Part shown: piece by piece, positions 53,575-62,106 of the stretch | Numbering within the stretch: the first letter of the stretch is position 1 | Layout: every line of letters begins with the position of its first letter | NCBI RefSeq assembly: GCF_026340255.1 | Contig: NZ_JAPEPJ010000001.1 | Location: 3,093,001 to 3,157,000, forward strand | Direction of reading: 5' to 3' | Length of the DNA stretch: 64,000 nt | From: Streptomyces sp. NBC_01408 | Lineage (GTDB): Bacteria > Actinomycetota > Actinomycetes > Streptomycetales > Streptomycetaceae | Translations under genes and position numbers: made by a program | The notes under the pieces: generated by a model | The model's input: only the letters and a program-made list of their open reading frames with translations | What the model was told of the DNA's origin: nothing | Database searches by the model: none

Positions 53575-53807
53575 TGGGTGACCGCTGGCAGGTCGAGGTG
53601 GACCGGGGGGTCTGCATCGGCTCGGGGATGTGCGTCAACCACGCCCCGGAGGGCTTCGCCCTCGACTCGGCACGCCAGTCGCGCCCGCGCGCGGCGCAGA
53701 CGGACGCCAACGAGCCGGTCCTGACGGCGGCGGAGGGCTGCCCGGTGGAAGCCATCATGATCACCCTGCTGGGCAGCGGCGAGGTGGTCTTCCCCCCGGA
53801 GGACTAG
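53574..53807 (+). CDS. 3Fe-4S ferredoxin
   Basis: This 77-residue ferredoxin has three cluster cysteines, C14 and C20 (VCIGSGMCVNHAPEGF) and C56 (EGCPVEAI). This is the single [3Fe-4S] pattern of ferredoxins that feed bacterial P450s. ATG 53574 overlaps the dehydrogenase stop. It probably reduces the P450 at 40428. Confidence 0.92.
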   Translation: MGDRWQVEVDRGVCIGSGMCVNHAPEGFALDSARQSRPRAAQTDANEPVLTAAEGCPVEAIMITLLGSGEVVFPPED

Positions 53808-53942
53808 GGGTGTCCGTGGAACGCCCCGCGCTCGCGGCAGCGTGTGACACTCCCGCGGCAGCCGCCGGGGCATGACGGGCCCGGCGGCATCGCGCGAGGG
53901 TGGCCCGAAGCTCCGCAGGGGCCGCTCCCTGTGCCAGGGCCA

Positions 53943-53972
53943 GGAGCCCGGTCCTCGCGAGGACCGGGCTCC
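53943..53972. terminator. Perfect 30-bp palindrome, bidirectional terminator
   Basis: The arms GGAGCCCGGTCCTCG and CGAGGACCGGGCTCC meet without a loop, between the ferredoxin gene and the convergent pseudogene. Confidence 0.8.
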
Positions 53973-53973
53973 G

Positions 53974-54291
53974 TCAGCCGGCGTCGGCCAGGGCCTCGCG
54001 GACCGCGCGCAGGCCGACGGCCGCGAGGACCGGGTTCCTGGCGCCGCGGTAGTAGTGGTGCGCCGTGAGGCCGAAGGCCAGGGCCCAGCCGCGGCCGCGC
54101 GCCATGTCCTCGCCCAGCCGGTACATGGCGTTGTCGGTGCCCGAGGAGCGGACCTCCGCGACGGGCAGGTGCGCCCACGCGGGGAACTGCGCGGCGATCA
54201 GCCGCCCGACGAGCCCCGCCCGACATGTGTCACCTCCGCCCGGTGCCCGTCCGACGGCGGACCCTAGCCCTCGCCGCCGGGCCGCCGCCAA
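53974..54291 (-). pseudogene. Aminoglycoside-phosphotransferase remnant with internal deletion
   Basis: The frame codes for 105 residues. The first half (VGRLIAAQFPAWAHLPVAEV and SSGTDNAMYRLGEDM) is the N-terminus of an APH-type kinase. It runs straight into the family C-terminus (ARGRGWALAFGLTAHHYYRGARNPVLAA). The ~190 residues between, with the catalytic HxD loop and DFG-like motif, are missing without a frameshift. It can therefore not be an active kinase. The true start is unclear. Confidence 0.72.
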
Positions 54292-54322
54292 AGGTTTTCG
54301 GGAGCACCCGGGTCCGGCGGAA

Positions 54323-54958
54323 TCAGGCCTTTTCTGGCGCCGTCAGGTCGATCAGGCGGCAGACCGTCTCGATGTCGATCTTGACCTGGGCGATCGACGC
54401 GCGGCCCGAGAGCCAGGTGATCAGCGCCGAGTGCCAGGTGTGCTCGATGACCCGGACCGCCGAGAGCTGCTCCGCCGTCGGCGGGGCGTCCAGGCCCATC
54501 GCGTCCAGGATGATCGCCGTGGTGAGCCGGGAGACCGTGTCCACCTCGGGGCTCACGCTGCGATCCGCGAAGGTCAGCGCCCTGACCATCGCGTCCGCCA
54601 GGTGCGGCTCGCGCTGGAGGGCGCGGAAGGCCCGCATCAGCGTCTCCGCGACCCGCGCCGCCGGGTCGTCGCCGGCCGGCGGGCGCTTGCGGAGCGTGGT
54701 GTGCATGTGCTGGAGCTGGTCCTGCATCGTGGCGACCAGCAGGTGCACCTTGGACGGGAAGTAGCGGTAGAGGGTGCCCAGCGCCACGCTGGAGGACTCC
54801 GCGACCTCGCGCATCTGGACGGCGTCGAACCCGCCCCGGCTGGCCAGCTGTGCGCTGGCGTGCAGGATCCGGCGGCGGCGCGCCTCCTGGCGCTCCGTCA
54901 GGGGCGGGGACGCCGGTGTGGTCGCCGGTGTTCTGACCGCCTTCGCTTCCGCTGTCAT
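54323..54958 (-). CDS. TetR-family regulator, KstR-like
   Basis: This 211-residue repressor has an N-terminal TetR helix-turn-helix: RRRRILHASAQLASRGGF, then VQMREVAESSSVALGTLYRY and FPSKVHLLVATM. That segment and later parts (LADAMVRALTFADRSVSPEV, RVIEHTWHSALITWLSGRAS) are strikingly like mycobacterial KstR, which represses cholesterol catabolism and responds to CoA thioesters of steroids. ATG 54958 was chosen. KstR-like operators in five nearby promoters support this. Confidence 0.88.
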   Translation of the reverse strand: MTAEAKAVRTPATTPASPPLTERQEARRRRILHASAQLASRGGFDAVQMREVAESSSVALGTLYRYFPSKVHLLVATMQDQLQHMHTTLRKRPPAGDDPAARVAETLMRAFRALQREPHLADAMVRALTFADRSVSPEVDTVSRLTTAIILDAMGLDAPPTAEQLSAVRVIEHTWHSALITWLSGRASIAQVKIDIETVCRLIDLTAPEKA

Positions 54959-55139
54959 GTGTCCCGTTCCATGGCGTTCCGTGTCGTTGCGGGGGTCGAG
55001 TCGGCGGCTGATCCGGGCTGATCCGGGCTGATCCGGGGTCAGCATCGCAGGCGCCGCAGCCGTGGCGCGAATCACCTGCTCCGCCTCTTACGGTGTGGTT
55101 TCCGGCCGGTAGATTCAATGGTCTTCAACGGATCAAGTC

Positions 55140-55153
55140 TGAAACTTGTTCTA
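55140..55153. promoter_or_regulatory. KstR-like operator between regulator and GT operon
   Basis: TGAAACTTGTTCTA fits TnnAACnnGTTnnA at every specified position. It lies in the divergent region of the TetR gene (start 54958) and the glycosyltransferase (start 55207), and could control either. Confidence 0.65.
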
Positions 55154-55206
55154 CATTATCCGAGCGGTTACGCTCCGGCGAAAGTGCAGGGAGAAGGGGG
55201 CCGAGA

Positions 55207-56520
55207 GTGACCGCTGAGGCCATGGTGACGAGCCCTTTCGCGGGTTCCGCCACCGACGGCGACCGCCCGCTGCGCATCGCACTCCTCACCTATAAGGGGA
55301 ACCCGTTCTGCGGTGGCCAGGGCGTCTACGTCCGCCACCTCTCGCGCGAGCTCGTACGCCTCGGGCACTCGGTCGAGGTCATCGGCGCACAGCCCTACCC
55401 GGTGCTCGACACGGGCGCCTCGCTCACCGAGCTCCCGAGCCTGGACCTCTACCGGCACCCCGACCCCTTCCGCACCCCCAAGCGCGACGAGTACCGGGAC
55501 TGGATCGACGCCCTCGAGGTCGCCACCATGTGGACCGGCGGATTCCCCGAGCCGCTGACCTTCTCGCTGCGCGCCCGCCGCCACCTGGCCGCGCGCGCCG
55601 GGGAGTTCGACGTCATCCACGACAACCAGACCCTCGGCTACGGCCTGCTGGCCGACCTCGGCGCGCCGCTGGTCACCACGATCCACCACCCCATCACCGT
55701 GGACCGGCAGCTGGACCTCGACGCCGCCAAGGACCGCAAGAAGCGGCTCTCCGTGCGCCGCTGGTACGGCTTCACGCGCATGCAGGGCCGCGTGGCCCGC
55801 AAGCTGTCCTCCGTACTCACCGTCTCGGGCTCCTCCAAGCAGGAGATCGCCGACCACCTCGGCGTCCGGGACGAGCGCATCCACGTCGTCCACATCGGCG
55901 CCGACACCGACCTGTGGTCACCCGACGCGGCCGTCGCCGAGGTCCCGGGGCGCATCGTCACGACCTCCAGTGCCGACGTCCCCCTCAAGGGGCTCGTGCA
56001 CCTCGTCGAGGCGCTCGCCAAGCTGCGCACCGAGCAGCCCGACGCCCACCTCGTCGTGGTCGGCAAGCGCGCCGAGAAGGGGCCGGTCGCCCGCGCGATC
56101 GACACCTACGGGCTCAAGGACGCGGTGCGGTTCGTCAAGGGCATCACCGACGCCGAACTCGTCGACCTCGTCCGCAGCGCCCAGGTCGCCTGCGTCCCCT
56201 CCCTCTACGAGGGCTTCTCGCTCCCCGCGGCCGAAGCCATGGCCACCGGTACCCCGCTCGTCGCCACCACCGGCGGTGCGATCCCCGAGGTCGCCGGCCC
56301 CGACGGCGAGACCTGCCTCGCCGTGCCCCCGGGCGACGCGGGGGCGCTGGCCGCCGCGCTGGGCCGGATGCTGGGGGACCCGGAGCTGCGGGCCCGCCTC
56401 GGCGCCGCCGGCCGCGAACGGGTCCTCGCCCGCTTCACCTGGGCCAAGGCCGCCGAGGGCACCGTCGCGCACTACCGCGCCGCCATCGAGCGGGCCGCCC
56501 GTAGCACGCGTACACGGTGA
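55207..56520 (+). CDS. GT4 family glycosyltransferase
   Basis: This 437-residue retaining glycosyltransferase has a GT-B fold. The N-terminal domain has IALLTYKGNPFCGGQGVYVRH; the C-terminal donor site has VGKRAEKGPVARAI and PSLYEGFSLPAAEAMATGTPLVAT, the E-x7-E motif of GT4. GTG 55207 follows GGAGAAGGGGG. The methyltransferase and toroid genes follow on the same strand, suggesting a three-gene operon that builds a methylated glycoconjugate. The acceptor is unknown. Confidence 0.9.
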   Translation: MTAEAMVTSPFAGSATDGDRPLRIALLTYKGNPFCGGQGVYVRHLSRELVRLGHSVEVIGAQPYPVLDTGASLTELPSLDLYRHPDPFRTPKRDEYRDWIDALEVATMWTGGFPEPLTFSLRARRHLAARAGEFDVIHDNQTLGYGLLADLGAPLVTTIHHPITVDRQLDLDAAKDRKKRLSVRRWYGFTRMQGRVARKLSSVLTVSGSSKQEIADHLGVRDERIHVVHIGADTDLWSPDAAVAEVPGRIVTTSSADVPLKGLVHLVEALAKLRTEQPDAHLVVVGKRAEKGPVARAIDTYGLKDAVRFVKGITDAELVDLVRSAQVACVPSLYEGFSLPAAEAMATGTPLVATTGGAIPEVAGPDGETCLAVPPGDAGALAAALGRMLGDPELRARLGAAGRERVLARFTWAKAAEGTVAHYRAAIERAARSTRTR

Positions 56521-56620
56521 CCTTCCGTTCCTTCCACTCCTTCACTCCCATGAGCAACCCCCGTAAACCCCGCAACTCCCGCACCCCCCGCAACCCCCGC
56601 GACCGCGAAGGCAGGACCCC

Positions 56621-57364
56621 GTGCTGACCGTCGATTTCTCCCGGTTCCCGCTCGCCGCAGGCGACCGTGTGCTCGATCTGGGCTGCGGCGCAGGCCGGCA
56701 CGCCTTCGAGTGCTACCGGAGAGGCGCCCAGGTGGTCGCCGTCGACCGCAACGGCGAGGAGATCCGCGAGGTCGCCAAGTGGTTCGCCGCCATGAAGGAG
56801 GCCGGTGAGGCCCCCGCCGGGGCCACCGCCACCGCCATGGAGGGCGACGCGCTCGCACTGCCCTTCCCCGACGAGTCCTTCGACGTCGTCATCATCTCCG
56901 AGGTGATGGAGCACATCCCCGACGACAAGGGCGTGCTCGCCGAGATGGTGCGCGTGCTGAAGCCCGGCGGGCGCATCGCCGTGACCGTGCCCCGCTACGG
57001 CCCCGAGAAGATCTGCTGGGCGCTGTCCGACGCCTACCACGAGGTCGAGGGCGGCCACATCCGCATCTACAAGGCGGACGAGCTGCTCGGCAAGATGGAG
57101 GCCGCGGGCCTCAAGCCGTACGGCACCCACCACGCGCACGGCCTGCACTCGCCGTACTGGTGGCTCAAGTGCGCCTTCGGCGTCGACAACGACAAGGCGC
57201 TGCCGGTCAAGGCGTACCACAAGCTCCTGGTCTGGGACATCATGAAGAAGCCCCTGGCCACGCGGCTCGCGGAGCAGGCACTCAACCCGGTCATCGGCAA
57301 GAGCTTCGTGGCGTACGCGACCAAGCCGCACCTGCCCGTCCTCCCCGCCGGCGCCGTCCAGTGA
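56621..57364 (+). CDS. Class I SAM-dependent methyltransferase
   Basis: This 247-residue methyltransferase begins MLTVDFSRFPLAAGDRVLDLG, with SAM motif I VLDLGCGAGRHAF, an acidic VAVDRNGEE, DALALPFPDESFDVV and LKPGGRIAVTVPR. A C-terminal region with HGLHSPYWWLKCAFG and ALPVKAYHKLLVWD is more like sugar or polyketide methyltransferases. It starts at GTG 56621. Its stop overlaps the next start (GTGA). The 100 bp before it contain a CCCCGCAA-type low-complexity run. Confidence 0.88.
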   Translation: MLTVDFSRFPLAAGDRVLDLGCGAGRHAFECYRRGAQVVAVDRNGEEIREVAKWFAAMKEAGEAPAGATATAMEGDALALPFPDESFDVVIISEVMEHIPDDKGVLAEMVRVLKPGGRIAVTVPRYGPEKICWALSDAYHEVEGGHIRIYKADELLGKMEAAGLKPYGTHHAHGLHSPYWWLKCAFGVDNDKALPVKAYHKLLVWDIMKKPLATRLAEQALNPVIGKSFVAYATKPHLPVLPAGAVQ

Positions 57365-58443
57365 CCTCCCCCGGGCGCACCGAACACCTGGTCCTGGACG
57401 GCGTACTGACCGCCGGGCAGGCCGCCCAGACCGTGGCGGGCATCCTCGCCGCGCAGCGGTCCGACGGGGCCATCCCCTGGTTCCGCGGCCACCACCTGGA
57501 CCCGTGGGACCACACCGAGGCCGCGATGGCCCTGGACGCCGCCGGTGAGCACGAGGCGGCGGAGCGGGCGTACGCCTGGCTGGCCCGCCACCAGAACCAG
57601 GACGGCTCCTGGTACGCGGCCTACGCCGACCGCGAGGACGGCGTGGACACCGCCGAGCCGCAGGACGCCAGCCGCGAGACCAACTTCACCGCGTACATAG
57701 CGGTCGGCGTCTGGCACCACTACCTGTCCACCGGCGACGATGCGTTCCTCGACCGGATGTGGCCGGCCGTCTACGCGGCCGTGGAGTGCGTCCTCGCCCT
57801 CCAGCAGCCGGGCGGCGAGATCGGCTGGAAGCGCGAGTCCGACGGCACGCCCGTCACGGACGCGCTGCTGACCGGGTCCTCCTCCATCCACCAGGCGCTG
57901 CGCTGCGCGCTGGCCGTCGCCGAGCACCGCGAGGAGCCGCAGCCCGACTGGGAACTGGCCGCGGGCGCGCTGCGGCACGCCATCCGCCGCCACCCGGAGC
58001 GGTTCCTCGACAAGAACCACTACTCGATGGACTGGTACTACCCGGTCCTCGGCGGCGCCCTCACCGGCGCCGAGGCCACCGCGCGGCTCGACTCCCGCTG
58101 GGACGAGTTCGTCGTACCGGGCCTGGGCGTGCGCTGCGTGCTGCCGAACCCGTGGGTGACCGGCGGCGAGTCCTGCGAGCTCGCGCTCGCCCTGTGGGCG
58201 ACGGGGGAGTCGGACCGGGCGCTGGAGATCCTGCGCTCGATCACCCACCTGCGCGCCGAGAACGGCATGTACTGGACGGGGTACGTGTTCCAGGACAAGG
58301 CGGTCTGGCCGGTGGAGCAGACGACCTGGACCGCCGGGTCCCTGCTGCTCGCCGTCGCCGCGCTGGGCGGGGACGAGGCCACCACCGAGGTGTTCGGCGG
58401 GACCTCGCTCCCGGCGGGGCTGGAGCCCGACTGCTGCGGCTGA
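57361..58443 (+). CDS. Alpha/alpha-toroid protein (prenyltransferase-like)
   Basis: This 360-residue cytoplasmic protein has toroid repeats (AAQRSDGAIPWFRGHH, RHQNQDGSWYAAYADREDG, LALQQPGGEIGWKRESDG, VEQTTWTAGSLLLAVAALGG). It resembles the prenyltransferase/squalene-oxidase or six-hairpin-glycosidase folds. Conserved His, Asp and Trp (WDHTEAAMALDAAGE, NHYSMDWYYPVL) could form a binding pocket. GTG 57361 overlaps the methyltransferase stop. It may bind or modify the product of the glycosyltransferase. Confidence 0.8.
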   Translation: MTSPGRTEHLVLDGVLTAGQAAQTVAGILAAQRSDGAIPWFRGHHLDPWDHTEAAMALDAAGEHEAAERAYAWLARHQNQDGSWYAAYADREDGVDTAEPQDASRETNFTAYIAVGVWHHYLSTGDDAFLDRMWPAVYAAVECVLALQQPGGEIGWKRESDGTPVTDALLTGSSSIHQALRCALAVAEHREEPQPDWELAAGALRHAIRRHPERFLDKNHYSMDWYYPVLGGALTGAEATARLDSRWDEFVVPGLGVRCVLPNPWVTGGESCELALALWATGESDRALEILRSITHLRAENGMYWTGYVFQDKAVWPVEQTTWTAGSLLLAVAALGGDEATTEVFGGTSLPAGLEPDCCG

Positions 58444-58468
58444 GTCAGCGGCTGAGTGCTCGGCTGAG

Positions 58469-58771
58469 TCAGCGGCGGTAGAGCCAGCCCGCCACGGCGT
58501 GGCCGACGAGGACGTAGACCACGGCGGCCACGCCGTAGCCGAACACGACCTGGACCCATTCCCGGCTGAAGGTGAACAGGTCGTACGACCAGCCGGCCAG
58601 CCAGGTCGCGGTGTCGTGGACGAACTCCACGAGCTCGTTGCCCCGGTTGGCGTCCAGCAGGTACAGCAGGATCCACAGGACGATCACGAAGGCCAGGATG
58701 TCCGCCACCAGTGCGACGGCCCGCCCGGCCTGACTGCTTCCGCGTGCGCTTGCTCGGGTGTGTGTGGGCAT
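58469..58771 (-). CDS. Small integral membrane protein
   Basis: This 100-residue protein has two or three hydrophobic helices (AVALVADILAFVIVLWILLYLL, TWLAGWSYDLFTF, VVFGYGVAAVVYVLVGHAVAGWL). It begins with a basic MPTHTRASARGSS. No function is recognised; it lies convergently behind the toroid gene. Confidence 0.75.
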   Translation of the reverse strand: MPTHTRASARGSSQAGRAVALVADILAFVIVLWILLYLLDANRGNELVEFVHDTATWLAGWSYDLFTFSREWVQVVFGYGVAAVVYVLVGHAVAGWLYRR

Positions 58772-58883
58772 GTGGCGCGTCTTGCCGCCCGGGCGCGCGG
58801 CAAACCCGAACGGGTCCCCCCGGTGGTGCGGCCGCGGGGCCGGGGCGAGGCTGCGGGGGACACCTCAGTCCCCGGAGGAAACC

Positions 58884-59528
58884 GTGTCCCTTCCCACGAC
58901 CGTCCGATTCCGCCGCGCCCTGACGGCGGTGGTCCTGTCCACCGCGCTGCTGGCCGGCGCCACCGCATGCGGCAGCGACGGCGGTGGCACCACGAGCCGC
59001 GCGGAGGAGCTCTCCTCCGCCTCGATGGGGGAACTGGCCGCCCTCGCGGCCGCCGAGCCCGCCGCCGCGGAGGCCGACGAGCTGGCCGCGGTGACGCCCT
59101 CGCCGACCACCCCCGCCGAGAAGCAGAAGTTCGCCAAGACGCGGTTCGTCGCCAACGCCGGGCTCGCGGCCGGGGCGACGTACCAGTGGATCGTCAAGCC
59201 GTACCGGGCGGGCAAGTTCAAGAAGGGCGCCAAGGGCCGTACGTTCGCCCTCATCAAGGCCGGTCTCGCGGGCGCCTTCGCGTACAACCGGCTGAAGGCG
59301 GCCGCCGAGAACGCCAAGGGCGACCCGCTGCTGTCCAAGGCGATGGTCCCGCTGACGGCGGGCATCGAGTCCCTCAAGGGCCTGGGCAGCAAGCTCCGCA
59401 AGGGTCAGGCCGGCGACGTGGACATCGACGCCTTCGACGAGGTCATCAACGGGGTGAAGGAAGCCGGCAAGAGCGCGGGCGCGGTCGTCAAGGACCAGGT
59501 CCCCAGCGTCTCCCAGCTGGGCGGCTAG
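58884..59528 (+). CDS. Putative lipoprotein
   Basis: This 214-residue protein has a signal peptide with a lipobox-like LLAGATACG (residues ~21-29), followed by a Ser/Ala/Glu-rich stretch and a helical basic domain (KFAKTRFVANAGLAAGATYQW, GRTFALIKAGLAGAFAYNRL, LSKAMVPLTAGIESLKGLGS). GTG 58884 follows CGGAGGAAACC. The Ala at -3 is not ideal for lipidation. Function is unknown. Confidence 0.7.
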   Translation: MSLPTTVRFRRALTAVVLSTALLAGATACGSDGGGTTSRAEELSSASMGELAALAAAEPAAAEADELAAVTPSPTTPAEKQKFAKTRFVANAGLAAGATYQWIVKPYRAGKFKKGAKGRTFALIKAGLAGAFAYNRLKAAAENAKGDPLLSKAMVPLTAGIESLKGLGSKLRKGQAGDVDIDAFDEVINGVKEAGKSAGAVVKDQVPSVSQLGG

Positions 59529-59563
59529 GAAGCCCGCAGGGCCCGGCCTGTTTCAATGGGCGG

Positions 59564-59953
59564 GTGATCGAGATCGTGGTGGTCGTCCTGGGCGCCGCCG
59601 GAGCCGGGTGGCTCCTGCGGCGCAAGCACCTCGCGCGGACGGCCTCCGGGCCCGTGCCCGGGATTCCCTGCATGGTCCGCAGCCCGGCCGGTGAGGGGCG
59701 GTGGCGGCCGGGCCGGGTGTACGCCGACGCGGGCGCGGCCCGCTGGGTTCCGCAGCGCGGGGAGGCCGTGGCGCTGGCCGGCGGCCGCGCCACGGGGGTG
59801 CGGATGCCCACCGTGAAGGAGGGGCTCGCCATCAACCCCGGCTCGCGGATCGTCACCTGCGTCTACGGGGACGGCGCGGCCATGGAGGTCGCCGTCATGC
59901 CGCTCGACCTGAGGGAGCTGCTGGAGGCCGTGCCACAGGCCGACACCGCTTAG
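59564..59953 (+). CDS. DUF2550-like membrane-anchored protein
   Basis: This 129-residue protein has an N-terminal membrane helix (MIEIVVVVLGAAGAGWLLRRKHL) and a soluble beta-rich domain (CMVRSPAGEGRWRPGRVYAD, WVPQRGEAVALAGGRATGVR, ATG...VMPLDLRELL). It resembles DUF2550 proteins of actinobacteria. GTG start. Its end overlaps the convergent LLM gene by 4 bp. Confidence 0.6.
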   Translation: MIEIVVVVLGAAGAGWLLRRKHLARTASGPVPGIPCMVRSPAGEGRWRPGRVYADAGAARWVPQRGEAVALAGGRATGVRMPTVKEGLAINPGSRIVTCVYGDGAAMEVAVMPLDLRELLEAVPQADTA

Positions 59954-60960
59954 CTGTTGAGTTCCGCCAGCACGCGCAGGGTGTGCGGGTCCGGTGCGGT
60001 GACGAGCAGGTCGGTGACCGGGCCCTTGCGCCACAGTTCCAGGCGTTCGGCGATCCGCTCCCGGGGGCCGATCAGCGAGATCTCGTCGGCGAAGGCGTCG
60101 GGGACGGCCAGGACGGCCTCCTCCTTGCGCCCGGCGAGGAACAACTCCTGGATGCGGCGGGCCTCCTCCTCGTAGCCCATGCGCGCCATCAGATCGGCGT
60201 GGAAGTTGCGGGCCGCGTGGCCCATGCCGCCGATGTAGAAGCCGAGCATCGCCTTGACCGGCAGCAGGCCTTCCGCGACGTCGTCGCACACTTTGGCACG
60301 GGCCATCGGCGCGATCAGGAAGCCCTCGGGTACGTCGGCCAGGGAGGCCTGGTAGACGTCGGTGCGGTTCGGCGACCAGTACAGGGGGAGCCAGCCGTCC
60401 GCGATCCGCGTCGTCTGGGCGATGTTCTTCGGTCCCTCCGCGCCCAGCAGCAGGGGCAGGTCCGCGCGCAGCGGGTGGGTGATGGGCCGCAGGGCCTTGC
60501 CGAGGCCGGTGCCGTCCCCACCGCGGTACGGGTGGCTGTGGAAGCGGCCGTCGAGCGAGACGGGCGCCTCGCGGCGCAGGACCTGGCGGATGACGTCGAC
60601 GTACTCGCGGGTCGCGGTGAGCGGGCTCGCGGGGAAGGGGCGCCCGTACCAGCCCTCGACCACCTGCGGCCCGGAGAGGCCCAGGCCCAGCATCATCCGG
60701 CCGCCGGAGAGGTGGTCCAGGGTCAGGGCGTGCATGGCGGTGGCGGTGGGGCTGCGGGCGGCCATCTGCGCGATGGCCGTGCCGAGGCGGATCCGCGAGG
60801 TGTGCGCGGCGATCCAGGTCAGCGGGGTGAAGGCGTCCGAACCCCAGGCCTCGGCGGTCCACACCGAGTCGTAGCCGAGGTTCTCGGCCTCGACGGCGAG
60901 GTCGAGGTGGGCCGGGTCGGGGCCGCGGCCCCAGTAGCCGAGTGCGAGTCCGAGGCGCAT
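59950..60960 (-). CDS. LLM-class F420-dependent oxidoreductase
   Basis: This 336-residue TIM-barrel enzyme begins MRLGLALGYWGRGPDPAHLD with the luciferase-like F420 motif. LGTAIAQMAARSPTATAMHALTLDHLSGGRMMLGLGLSGPQVVEGW-type sequence (here LGTAIAQMAARSPTATAMHA and DHLSGGRMMLGLGLSGPQ) is typical of mycobacterial LLM proteins. It reduces or oxidises an unknown substrate with F420. ATG 60960 follows GGAGGGG. A palindromic operator lies just upstream. Confidence 0.9.
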   Translation of the reverse strand: MRLGLALGYWGRGPDPAHLDLAVEAENLGYDSVWTAEAWGSDAFTPLTWIAAHTSRIRLGTAIAQMAARSPTATAMHALTLDHLSGGRMMLGLGLSGPQVVEGWYGRPFPASPLTATREYVDVIRQVLRREAPVSLDGRFHSHPYRGGDGTGLGKALRPITHPLRADLPLLLGAEGPKNIAQTTRIADGWLPLYWSPNRTDVYQASLADVPEGFLIAPMARAKVCDDVAEGLLPVKAMLGFYIGGMGHAARNFHADLMARMGYEEEARRIQELFLAGRKEEAVLAVPDAFADEISLIGPRERIAERLELWRKGPVTDLLVTAPDPHTLRVLAELNS

Positions 60961-60987
60961 GCGGGGTCCCCTCCGGCGAGGTGATAT

Positions 60988-61002
60988 CTGACGGGCCGTC
61001 AG
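60988..61002. promoter_or_regulatory. Palindromic operator of the LLM gene
   Basis: CTGACGGGCCGTCAG is a 6+3+6 perfect inverted repeat 28 bp upstream of the LLM start, within the promoter zone. It looks like a TetR-type site. No regulator gene is adjacent. Confidence 0.55.
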
Positions 61003-61010
61003 GTGACTGT

Positions 61011-61054
61011 ATGGCAACGTCCCCCCACCCGGAAGGGTGGGGGGACGTTGCCAT
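61011..61054 (-). terminator. Strong terminator of the 61130 gene
   Basis: A perfect 20-bp stem beginning ATGGCAACGTCCCCCCACCC with a 4-nt GGAA loop. Confidence 0.88.
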
Positions 61055-61101
61055 GGTCCTCGCGTGTGCGGCGCCGTTGCTGGGGCGCTGCCCCAGACCC
61101 C

Positions 61102-61126
61102 GCGCCTCAAACGCCGGCGGGGCTGG
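61102..61126. repeat. Interspersed repeat, intergenic copy
   Basis: This matches the core CTCAAACGCCGGCGGGGCTG of the copies in ecfA (45891-46106) and the PRTase gene (12586). Confidence 0.8.
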
Positions 61127-61129
61127 AAC

Positions 61130-61957
61130 TTAGCCGCGCTGGATGCCCGAGGTGTCGTTCAGGACGCCGCGGCGGCCGTCCTGGGTCTGGGCGATCAGCG
61201 TGGCCGCGCCGTGCTGCTCCACGGCCAGGTACCAGGTGCCCGGGGCGAGTTCGGCGATCGGGGTGGGGGAGCCGTCCTCGGCGAAGAGGGGGCGGGCCAC
61301 CGGGACGGCGAACCAGAACGGGGTGAAGTCGGCCGCAGGGGCCGGCTCCGGCGTCGGGGCGTGCTGGGCGGAGTCCTGCGGGCCCGGGGCCGGAGTCGGG
61401 GTGCCGCCGTACGGCGGGACCGGCTGCGGGGTGTTCCCGTACGGCTGCGGCTGCTGCTGCCCGCCCGGGTAGCCGTACCCGGCGCCGGGCAGCGGCTGGG
61501 CCCCGTAGGGCGGGACGGCGGCGGGCGCCGGAGCCGGGACGAGGGCACCGGCGAGCGCCGGGACCTTCGCGCCGAAGAGGGCGACGCCGGCCAGCGCCAG
61601 GGTGGCGAGGAAGGAGAGGATCGAGCCGGCACCCAGGTCGAGGGTGCTCGGGCAGGTGATCAGCGTCCACAGCGCCGACCAGGCGGCGGAGACGGCGAGC
61701 ACCGTGCCCCAGGCCGCCAGCGGCAGGCCCAGGACCTTGCGGGTCTCCGGCTGGAATCGCGCGCCGACGAGCAGGCCCGCAGCGACGAATCCGATGAGGA
61801 AGACGCTGGGGAGTACCAGTCGGTACGCGTCGGTGTCCCAGGCGCTGGGGAGGTCGCCTCCGGTGGTGGAGTAGAAATCGAGGAACGAGGCGATGAACAG
61901 CAGCGCCGCTGCTCCAATCACCACGCCGTCGCCTCGAGTGAGGGAGCGGATGTTCAC
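61130..61957 (-). CDS. Membrane protein with Pro/Gly/Tyr-rich linker
   Basis: This 275-residue protein has four N-terminal helices in the first ~130 residues (VVIGAAALLFIASFLDF, LVLPSVFLIGFVAAGLLVG, LAAWGTVLAVSAAWSALW, ILSFLATLALAGVALFG). A Pro-rich stretch (AGYGYPGGQQQPQPYGNTPQ) and a small C-terminal domain (WFAVPVARPLFAEDGSP, APGTWYLAVEQHGAATLIAQ) follow. This looks like the DUF5336-type Streptomyces membrane proteins. The function is unknown. Confidence 0.75.
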   Translation of the reverse strand: MNIRSLTRGDGVVIGAAALLFIASFLDFYSTTGGDLPSAWDTDAYRLVLPSVFLIGFVAAGLLVGARFQPETRKVLGLPLAAWGTVLAVSAAWSALWTLITCPSTLDLGAGSILSFLATLALAGVALFGAKVPALAGALVPAPAPAAVPPYGAQPLPGAGYGYPGGQQQPQPYGNTPQPVPPYGGTPTPAPGPQDSAQHAPTPEPAPAADFTPFWFAVPVARPLFAEDGSPTPIAELAPGTWYLAVEQHGAATLIAQTQDGRRGVLNDTSGIQRG

Positions 61958-62106
61958 GTCTTAGGTGTCCTTCTCGGTCTCGGTCGTCTCGTGGTGCCGC
62001 GGTCGCAGCTCTTACCTGGAGCGGGGCGGGCGGCACCATGGTACGGACGTCTCGCACTGCCGAGAGGATCGGGGCGGCGAGCAGCCCCGGCGGGGCTGCT
62101 CGTGGA

